From: Smallanthus sonchifolius | Taxonomy: Eukaryota > Streptophyta > Magnoliopsida > Asterales > Asteraceae | NCBI GenBank assembly: GCA_023525975.1 | Contig: CM042029.1 | Coordinates: 67,737,429-67,801,428, forward strand | DNA: 64,000 bases | Reading direction: 5' to 3' | Shown: positions 55,919 to 64,000 of the stretch, piece by piece | How positions within the stretch are numbered: position 1 is the stretch's first letter | How the letters are laid out: every line of letters begins with the position of its first letter | Program-made: the position numbers and the translations under genes | Notes under the pieces: model-generated | What the model was told of the DNA's origin: nothing | The model's database searches: none | What the model saw: the letters and a program-made list of their open reading frames with translations, nothing else

Positions 55919-57853
55919 GATCTCCACATCATATAAAATCTAACGGCGTTAAGTTTTTCTAATTGGGGGGGTCCAATGTAAAAAAATAGTTTGAAAGTAG
56001 GGACTGATGGTAAGAATATTGTAAGGTAGGATTATTAAAATCCAATAATCCATTAAAATAAAATAAATATGTGGTCAGAATTTGGTTTTTTGGTTTACGA
56101 GTTCACAAATGATCATTACCCTATATATAATACATATTAGACAATTTAGGGGTGATTGTTGACCTTAGTTGTGTGATCAACGTTGGATAAAAGTTAGCGG
56201 GTCAAAGTGTAATTAGTACATTTATAACTTAGAAACTGATTGGAACGTGTAGACGTATCCATCCCTAATCGACGCATCTATCCATCATCATCGGTATAAA
56301 AGTCCGATCACATGTATCTAACACAGTTAGTCGATCAATACAGATTTCACATGTATCTAACATAGTTAGTCGATCAATACAGATTATGGTTAGGGTTAAT
56401 CCATATTGTTCGTTTCTTGATTTTTTTTATTCTTGATTAAATAGGTTGAATTATGGTCCCTGAGATCCTATAATCTAATAATAAAATTAACATATGTATA
56501 ATTGGTTTGAAACCAAATATTTAACACCCATGTATCTATATGAAACAAATGTATTACTACGATCAAAACCTATGATTTCTTTGTAGAATAGTAACCAAGT
56601 TTCGAAAGTGTTCGAATTAGGTTACTGAATACACATTTTACACGGTATACACCATCGGGTATACTATGGTGAGTGACCTAATTAAAAAACTTTTAAAACT
56701 TGATTACTATTTTGTGATGTTTTCCCTATATAACGACCAAATCCGTAATATGAACATATGACTATTAACGTAATTCTTTCGTTTTTAAGTTAACTAATAA
56801 TAATGGAAACTTTAAAGTATCCGTTATTTCTTGAGAATATATAAAAGCGAGAATGTAGCTTTTATCCTGTTCTCCTTTTAATAAAGTTCTTTTTTTTTAA
56901 CGGCGACTTTCATTCGTTGAGTGACAGTCCAATCTCCGACAAGTCGGAGACCCATCACCTCTTAATATCTGATCACTACGTTGTCTGAACCGGGCTCGCG
57001 GGTTCAGAGCGAGGGGTTAGGCGTTCCCCGGGAAACTATAGAGCCTGCTGCCACTTGACAACAGTTGCGCCGCAACACGGGGCATTACCCGCTAGCGTAA
57101 CACACTCCGGACTAAAACCCGGTGTGGCTCGGGTTTGAACTTGAGTGGCTTTGTTCAAACCTTCATTGCCTTAATAAAGTTCTTCTTTTAGTAAAGATTA
57201 TCTAGACAAAAGCCAAAGAGCATGATTAGAATAAGGGTTATGCTATACGTACCCCCTTAATCTGAATTTTACTTGTTGTACTCCATTTTTCAAATTCTCT
57301 ATAAATACGATTTTAACCTTTTTTATTTTCTTTTTTTGTTTCTCTTGTCTTTTACATGTTTAAGAAAACTTTTAATTAACTTTATCATAAGTATTAATTA
57401 TGGGTTAAATACATAACCCCAACTTAAAAAAAAAACATAATTTATAGTTTTATAAAAACTTTATACGATTACTTTTTTAAAACGTTTTATGAAAAAAAAA
57501 TACTAATTAGAAAAAAGAGTTTTTATATAAGTCTTAATTTATTTTATCGGATGTGGCGGGTCGGGCTTGTAATTTTAGTAGTGGAGGTTAGTGGCGATAG
57601 AGGTGTTCAACGGTTCGGTTTTCGGCTTTTTTGGTATAGTTTAATCGATTTTTAATTTTTTAGGCCTATCTTTTAGTCGAACAGAAACGTATTGTGAAAT
57701 TATCTGACCGAACCAAATTCAACCGAATAAAATGAATTTTTAAAATGTATAAACCGAATTCAATATATATAGTTATCACTTATTCGGTTAAAAGAATAAA
57801 CTGAATTCAAAAAATTATATATCCGTTAACCGAATTCAACATATATAGTTACA
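55919..57853 (+). repeat. Array unit 6 (subtype A)
   Basis: 1935 bp; same diagnostic sites as unit 4, including the ~39-bp duplication (56346-56384) and the 19-bp deletion. SINE copy at 56891-57170. Confidence 0.88.
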
Positions 57854-59779
57854 GATGTCCACATCATATAAAATTTAACGGCGTTAAGTTTTTCTAATTG
57901 GGGGTGGGGGTCCAATGTAAAAAAATAGTTTGAAAGTAAGGACTGATGGTAAGAATATTCTAAGGTAAGATTATTAAAATCCAATAATCTATTAAAATAA
58001 AATAAATATGTGGTCAGAATTTGATTTTTTGGTTTACGAGTTCACAAATGATCATTACCCTATATATAATACATATTAGACAATTTAGGGGGTGATTGTT
58101 GACCTTAGTTGTGTGATCAACTTGGATAAAAGTTAGCGGGTCAAAGTGTAATTAGTACATTTATAACTTAGAAACTGATTGGAACGTGTAGACGTATCCA
58201 TCCCTAATCGACGCATCTATCCATCATCATCGGTATAAAAGCCCGATCACATGTATCTAACACAGTTAGTCGATCAATACAGATTATGGTTAGGGTTAAT
58301 CCATATTGTTCGTTTCTTGACTTTTTTTATTCTTGATTGAATAGGTTGAATTATGGTCACTGAGATCCTATAATATAATAATAAAATTAACATATGTATA
58401 ATTGGTTTGAAACCAAATATTTAAGACCCATGTATCTATATGAAACAAATGTATTACTATGATCAAAACCTATGATTTCTTTGTAGAATAGTAACCAAGT
58501 TTCGAAAGTGTTCGAATTAGGTTACTCAATAGGCATTTTACACGGTATACACCCTCGGGTATACTATGGTAAGTGACCTAATTGAAAAACTTTTAAAACT
58601 TGATTACAATTTGTGATGTTTTCCCTATATAACGACCAAATCCGTAATATGAACATATGACTATTATCGTAATTCTTACGTTTTTAAGTTAACTAATAAT
58701 AATGGAAACTTTAAAGTGGGTAAACCTTATCTTATCAGTTATTTCTTGAGAATATATAAAAGCGAGAATGTAGCTTTTATCCTGTTCTCCTTTTAATAAA
58801 GTTCTTTTTTTTTGAACGGCGACTTTCATTCGTTGAGTGACAGTCGCATCTCCGACAAGTCGGAGACCCATCACCTCTTAATACCTGATCACTACGTTGT
58901 CTGAACCGGGCCCGCGGGTTCAGAGCGAGGGGTTAGGCATTCCCCGGGAAACCATAGAGCCTGCTGCCACTTGACAACAGTTGCGCCGCTACACGGGCCA
59001 ATACCCGCTAGCGTAACGCACTCCGGACTAAAACCCGGTGTGGCTCGGGTTTGAACTTGAGTGGCTTTGTTCAAACCTTCATTGCCTTAATAAAGTTCTT
59101 CTTTTAGTAAAGATTATCTAGACAAAAGCCAAAGAGCATGATTAGAAGAAGGGTTATGTTATACGTACCCCTTAATCTGAATTTTAGTAGTTGTACTCCA
59201 TCTTTCAAATTCTCTATAAATACAGTTTTAACCTTTTTTATTTTCTTTTTTTGTTTCTCTTGTCTTTTACATGTTTAAGAAAACTTTAATTAACTAACTT
59301 TATCATAAGTATTAATTATGGGTTGAATACATAACCCCAACTTAAAAAAAACATAATTTATAGTTTTATAAAAACTTTATATGATTACTTTTTTAAAAAC
59401 GTTTTATGAAAAAAAAATACTAATTAGAAAAAAGAGTTTTTATATAAGTCTTAATTTATTTTATCGGATGTGACGGGTCGGGCTTGTAATTTTAGTAGTG
59501 GAGGTTAGTGGCGATAGAGGTGTTCAACGGTTCGGTTTTCGGCTTTTTTGGTATAGTTTAATTGATTTTTAATTTTTTAGGCCTATCTTTTAGTCGAACA
59601 GAAACGTATTGTGAAATTATCTAACCGAACCAAATTCAACCGAATAAGATGAATTTTTAAAACGTATAAACCGAATTCAATATATATAGTTATCACTTAT
59701 TCGGTTTATTCGGTTAAAAGAATAAACTGAATTCAAAAAATTATATATCCGTTAACCGAATTCAACATATATAGTTACA
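57854..59779 (+). repeat. Array unit 7 (subtype B)
   Basis: 1926 bp; same diagnostic sites as units 3 and 5. SINE copy at about 58808-59096. Confidence 0.88.
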
Positions 59780-61500
59780 GATCTTCACATCATATAAAAT
59801 CTAACGGCGTTAAGTTTTTCTAATTTGGGGGGGGGGGGGGGGGTCAAATGTAAAAAAATAGTTTGAAAGTAGGGACTGATGGTAAGAATATTCTAAGGTA
59901 GGATTATTAAAATCCAATAATCCATTAAAATAAAATAAATATGTGGTCAGAATTTGGTTTTTTTGTTTACGAGTTCACAAATGATCATTACCCTATATAT
60001 AATACATATTAGACAATTTAGGGGGTGATTGTTGACCTTAGTTGTGTGATCAACGTTGGATAAAAGTTAGCGGGTCAAAGTGTAATTAGTACATTTATAA
60101 CTTAGAAACTGATTGGAACGTGTAGACGTATCCATCCCTAATCGACGCATCTATCCATCATCATCGGTATAAAAGTCCGATCACATGTATCTAACACAGT
60201 TAGTCGATCAATACAGATTTCACATGTATCTAACATAGTTAGTCGATCAATACAGATTATGGTTAGGGTTAATCCATATTGTTCGTTTCTTGATTTTTTT
60301 TATTCTTGATTAAATAGGTTGAATTATGGTCCCTGAGATCCTATAATCTAATAATAAAATTAACATATGTATAATTGGTTTGAAACCAAATATTTAACAC
60401 CCATGTATCTATATGAAACAAATGTATTACTACGATCAAAACCTATGATTTCTTTGTAGAATAGTAACCAAGTTTCGAAAGTGTTCGAATTAGGTTACTG
60501 AATACACATTTTACACGGTATACACCCTCGGGTATACTATGGTGAGTGACCTAATTAAAAAACTTTTAAAACTTGATTACTATTTTGTGATGTTTTCTCT
60601 ATATAACGACCAAATCCGTAATATGAACATATGATAGGACTATTATCGTAATTCTTTCGTTTTTAAGTTAACTAATAATAATGGCAACTTTAAAGTGGGT
60701 AAACCTTATCTTATCAGTTATTTCTTGAGAAAATATAAAAGCGAGAATGTAGCTTTTATCCTGTTCTCCTTTTAATAAAGTTTTTCTTTTAGTAAAGATT
60801 ATCTAGACAAAAGCCAAAGAGTATGATTAGAATAAGGGTTATGCTATAGGTACCCCCTTAATCTGAATTTTACTTGTTGTATTTCATCTTTCAAATTTTC
60901 TATAAATACAGTTTTAATCCTTTTTATTTTCTTTTTTTGTTTCTCTTGTCTTTTACATGTTTAAGAAAACTTTAATTAACTAACTTTATCACAAGTATTA
61001 ATTATGGGTTGAATACATAATACCAACTTAAAAAAAACATAATTTATAGTTTTATAAAAACTTTATACGATTATTTTTTAAAAACGTTTTATGAAAAAAA
61101 AATACTAATTAGAAAAAAGAGTTTTTATATAAGTGTTAATTTATTTTATCGGATGTGGCGGGTCGGGCTTGTAATTTTAGTAGTGGAGGTTAGTGGCGAT
61201 AGAGGTGTTCAGCGGTTCGGTTTTCGGCTTTTTTGGTATAGTTTAATCGATTTTTAATTTTTTAGGCCTATCTTTTAGTCGAACTGAAACGTATTGTGAA
61301 ATTATCTAACCGAACCAAATTCAAACGAATAAAATGAATTTTTAAAACGTATAAACCGAATTCAATATATATAGTTATCACTTATTCGGTTAAAAGAATA
61401 AACTGAATTCAAAAAATTATATATCCGTTAACCGAATTCAACATATATAGTTATCACTTATCCGGTTTATTCGGTTAAAAGAATAAACTGAATTCAAAAA
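59780..61500 (+). repeat. Array unit 8 (mosaic edge unit without SINE)
   Basis: Front part is subtype A (39-bp duplication, GTGAGTGACC). From about 60640 it matches unit 1-like sequence (ATGGCAACTTTAAAGTGGG) and has an unoccupied SINE site TTAATAAAGTTTTTCTTTT at 60772-60790. It ends in a partly duplicated ACCGAATTC/TATATAGTTATCAC block before changing to the 132-bp repeat. Confidence 0.85.
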
Positions 61501-62385
61501 TATATATCCGTTCACCGAATCGAATACTGAATTTACAATTCCGTTCAGGGGGGTACAATCGGTAGGAGGGGGAGGGGTATACGTTTTATGTTATAGAAAT
61601 TCCTTTTAAACTTAAAAAAAAAACGGTTTAAAAATAATGATCTTTCGTAAAAAATGTTTATTTTTTTAGGGGGGGGGGAGGGAGGGGTACGACAAGTAGG
61701 AGGTGGGAGGGGTAAAAGTTTTATGTGTATAGAAAGTGTTTTTAAACATAAAAGAACGTTTTAGAAATAATGATTTCCGAATGTGATAAAATCACAAGTT
61801 TAAAAGTTATTTTTTCGTGTTGGGGGGGGGGGGAGGTGTATACGTTTTATGTTATAAAAAGTGATTTTAAACTTAAAAGAACAACTTTAGAAATAATGAT
61901 TTTTTGAATGTGGTAAAATGACACGTTTAAATTATTATTATTATTTGGGGGGGTGGGGCAGGGGTATACGTTTTATGTTATAGAAAATGCTTTTAAACCT
62001 AAAAAACGTTATAGAAATAACGATTTTCGAATGATGTATTTTTTTCGGAAAGGGGGTACGGCAAGTAGGAAGGGAGATACGACTAGTAGGAGGGGGGAGG
62101 GGTATACGTTTTATGTTATATTAATTACTTTTAAACTTTAAAGAGCGTTTTACAAATAACGATTTTTGAATGTGATAAAATAACAAGTTTAAAAGTTATT
62201 TTTTTTTTGGAAAAAGGGGTAGGATAAGTAGGAGAGAGAGGGGTATATATTTTATGTTATAAAAAGTGTTTTTAAACAAAAAAACAAGTTTAAAAATAAT
62301 AATTTTTAGAAAAGGGTAAAATGACATTTTAAAAAGTTCAGGGGGTGGGGTACGACAAGTAGGAAGGGGGGTATATATAGCCTAA
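61501..62385 (+). repeat. G-rich ~132-bp tandem repeat, about six copies
   Basis: Landmark TATACGTTTTATGTTATA (or variant) at 61579, 61713, 61839, 61965, 62103, 62244 and the start of another at 62372; spacing 126-141 bp. Each unit has a G-rich head (GGGGTACGACAAGTAGGAGG, runs of 8-12 G) and an A/T-rich tail (TTTTAAACTTAAAAGAACG, GAAATAATGATTTT). Diverged copies; no coding sequence. Confidence 0.87.
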
Positions 62386-62524
62386 CCCTTAGAATAAAGA
62401 CGGAAAGCGTTGTTCCACCTAAAAGAGCAAAAAATGATTAAATAAAAGTGGGAAATGTACATATCATGCATTATTGCTTTTCTTAACGAATTAAAAAGAT
62501 TGCTTTTTTCTTTTTATTTTCCAA
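62386..62524. other. Short spacer
   Basis: AT-rich, no feature seen. Confidence 0.3.
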
Positions 62525-62830
62525 TGAGAAATTAGGGGAAATGGTTGATTTTTAGATTTTGAACGGATATCTGTCCCTGTTAGTCCAATCGATCAAACCA
62601 AGTTGCACGGTGTAACTTGGATCGAGTCTTGTTGTTGGGTTAGGCCGTATCTAGTACTACCGAGTTGTATCACGTAGAGAACTCAAAGGTGATCGAATGC
62701 CGGTTTATGTTTTTACACGGGTTTAGGACATACGTCATGAGATCCACGTTATAAGTTTTTTCTTGAAATAAGGGAACTATAAATTAATGAGCAAATAGAA
62801 GTGGATGTATGAATTATAAATTATAAAATT
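62525..62830 (+). repeat. Gypsy LTR fragment, inverted relative to 40469-41398
   Basis: Starts TGAGAAATTAGGGGAAATGG and includes GATTTTGAACGGA, GGTGTAACTTGGATC, GTATCTAGTACTAC, GTTGTATCACGTAGAGAAC and GGATGTATGAATTATAAATT, the reverse complement of 41094-41398. Only the outer third of the LTR is present. Confidence 0.75.
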
Positions 62831-62965
62831 TTATTTTATGCTACAGAAAGGAACAATCTACCAAACATTAGCTTGCTACATTAATAAAAGAGTTATAAAT
62901 AAAAAATTAAAAATATTTGTTAAGTTGAGTGAAGTGGTTCTCTAGCTACTTGTGGTTTTAATGAT

Positions 62966-63083
62966 TTAAAAGGAATAGTTAATGTCTTAATTATATCTCT
63001 GATAAATAACTAAATAATTCTGACTTAAAAGGAATAGTTAATGTCTTAATTATATCTCTGATAAATAACTAAATAATTCTGAC
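62966..63083 (+). repeat. Perfect 59-bp tandem duplication
   Basis: 62966-63024 and 63025-63083 are identical (TTAAAAGGAATAGTTAATGT ... AATTCTGAC): a very recent slippage-type duplication. Confidence 0.95.
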
Positions 63084-63127
63084 ACATGTCATGATTTAAG
63101 GGATCGAGACACGTAATATTACTATCC

Positions 63128-63353
63128 AGACACCTCGCAATCTTATACGTCTCGTATTGTTCTATACGAGACATATAGGGTTTAAGTATGCAAACACAGA
63201 ATACCACATGTTATTCCTTGTCTGACGCTAGGCCTATATGCAGCGTATTGCACTATATGTCGTGTATGGGCCACGGGTAATATTTTTGCTCCAAATTTGT
63301 CAGGTTTTGGGATACAAAGTCTCTATACGTGGTGTATAGTCATATACAACACG
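63128..63353 (+). repeat. Dispersed ~220-bp repeat, copy 2
   Basis: Same family as 29245-29466; shares GCGTATTGCACTATA, CACGGGTAATATTTTT, GGGATACAAAGT and CTATACGTGG. Family unknown. Confidence 0.75.
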
Positions 63354-64000
63354 TTGATCGCGGTGTCAAGGTCAATCAAAAACACTTATAAAAACTACTA
63401 CTTAACTACCTTAGACTGTAGACAGGGAAGTAGGGTTGTCGAATCAACAAGAAATCAGTGGAAAGATATAATTGCTTAGTTTAGTAAATTATGTTGATTA
63501 AATTCAAATTAAATAAAGAATGTAACCTCCTCCAAACTTCAGGTTCTAGGTTTATGCAAAATTCAGTTATTTAATTGGACAACACATAGACATTGTGTTG
63601 AAAAATCAGTTAAAACAGTAATTAAAGGCAGATTGTTGTCAGCAACCTATACGACTAGTTTCGTCACAAACCTGTACCCCTTTAGTCACCCAACCGTGCT
63701 ACTAGGTTTTGTTATTAACCGAACAAGATTGTAAAGCAAGCAAACTCAAAGCATAAATATAAACTGTTTAATTCAACCAATACATCAATCTGTCAAGTTA
63801 TTGTCAGAAACTAACAGATCTAAAATCATAAACAAACTGAATAAAACAAAGAACCTATACGAACCATCCGCCAGGAAGAAGCCACAAATGGTTTAGCCAA
63901 ACATAATAAACAAAGAATCAAACACTGTCACCGTATAATTCTCCATTCAAAATTAAACAAGTAAAGATGAAATATAAAATATTGAAGTTGCTTTACGTGC
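63354..64000. mobile_element. LTR-retrotransposon non-coding sequence at window edge
   Basis: GTTGATCGCGGTGTCAAGG and GACAGGGAAGTAGGGTTGTC resemble the non-coding region near the 3' end of plant gypsy elements. No coding domain is visible before the window ends. Confidence 0.3.

Larger units (their letters stand above)
46281..61500 (+). repeat. Tandem array of eight ~1.93-kb units (dimeric higher-order repeat)
   Basis: Units begin at GATGTCCACATCA-type strings at 46281, 48208, 50121, 52050, 53998, 55919, 57854 and 59780; the landmark GATTGTTGAC recurs at 46531, 48452, 50361, 52291, 54238, 56154, 58094 and 60027. Each unit holds, in order: right half of MITE d with a variable G tract, half of MITE c, a TGTTGACC... 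LTR-like block with a TATAAAAG box, a TATAAAAGC/GCTTTTAT stem region, a SINE-like insertion (units 1-7 only), a CTATAAATACAG block and a CGGTTCGG/ACCGAATTC block. Units 2, 4, 6 and the front of 8 form subtype A; 3, 5 and 7 subtype B, giving a ~3.86-kb dimer. No protein-coding gene. Confidence 0.93.

Overview
The window is nuclear DNA from a flowering plant, almost certainly a eudicot. An asterid, possibly Asteraceae, is my guess from the retrotransposon and R1-type NLR flavour; the species cannot be named. It is AT-rich, dominated by nested mobile elements, and its only host genes of any size are three related CC-NBS-LRR (NLR) immune-receptor copies. No bacterial-type operons, rRNA genes or CRISPR arrays are seen.

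Layout. 1-1315: 3' part of NLR copy 1 (cut by the window edge). 1711-3529: a minus-strand copia element carrying only gag and protease. 4256-6208: degenerate AGTT-type minisatellite with a 558-bp hAT element. 6209-16789: one dead Ty1/copia element opened by four later insertions: a hAT-type element at 7191-8559 that itself holds a Mutator-type MITE at 7364-7897, a 2.9-kb solo LTR at 11257-14197, and a Helitron at 15120-16732 inside the 3' LTR. About 16.9-20.9 kb: a Helitron-like segment with broken exons of several unrelated host genes (proteasome subunit RPN1, a conserved membrane protein, a KUP/HAK potassium transporter and an unidentified one). 22-24 kb: LTR-retrotransposon non-coding debris. 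25296-26605: a MULE with long inverted ends sitting just upstream of NLR copy 2 (26798-28517), which is a pseudogene. 30716-31954: a second copy of the gag/protease-only copia family. 34049-36854: NLR copy 3 on the minus strand, nearly complete but frameshifted near its end.

39.4-41.4 kb: gypsy gag and LTR remnants. 41.8-44.9 kb: a Helitron-like element carrying three heparanase-like (GH79) exons with splice sites still readable. 44.9-46.4 kb: four MITEs back to back. 46281-61500: a tandem array of eight ~1.93-kb units. Units alternate between two subtypes, giving a ~3.86-kb dimeric higher-order repeat. Units 1-7 carry a SINE-like insertion that unit 8 lacks. 61.5-62.4 kb: a second, G-rich ~132-bp tandem repeat. 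62.5-64 kb: LTR fragments and dispersed repeats.

Functionally, the NLR copies form a small divergent resistance-gene cluster in which only copy 3, and perhaps copy 1, could still make protein. Everything else records transposition: gene capture by Helitrons, insertions that can be read precisely from target-site duplications or empty sites, and local amplification of a mosaic of MITE and retroelement pieces. Identifications rest on motifs recognised by eye and on recalled family features; no database was searched.
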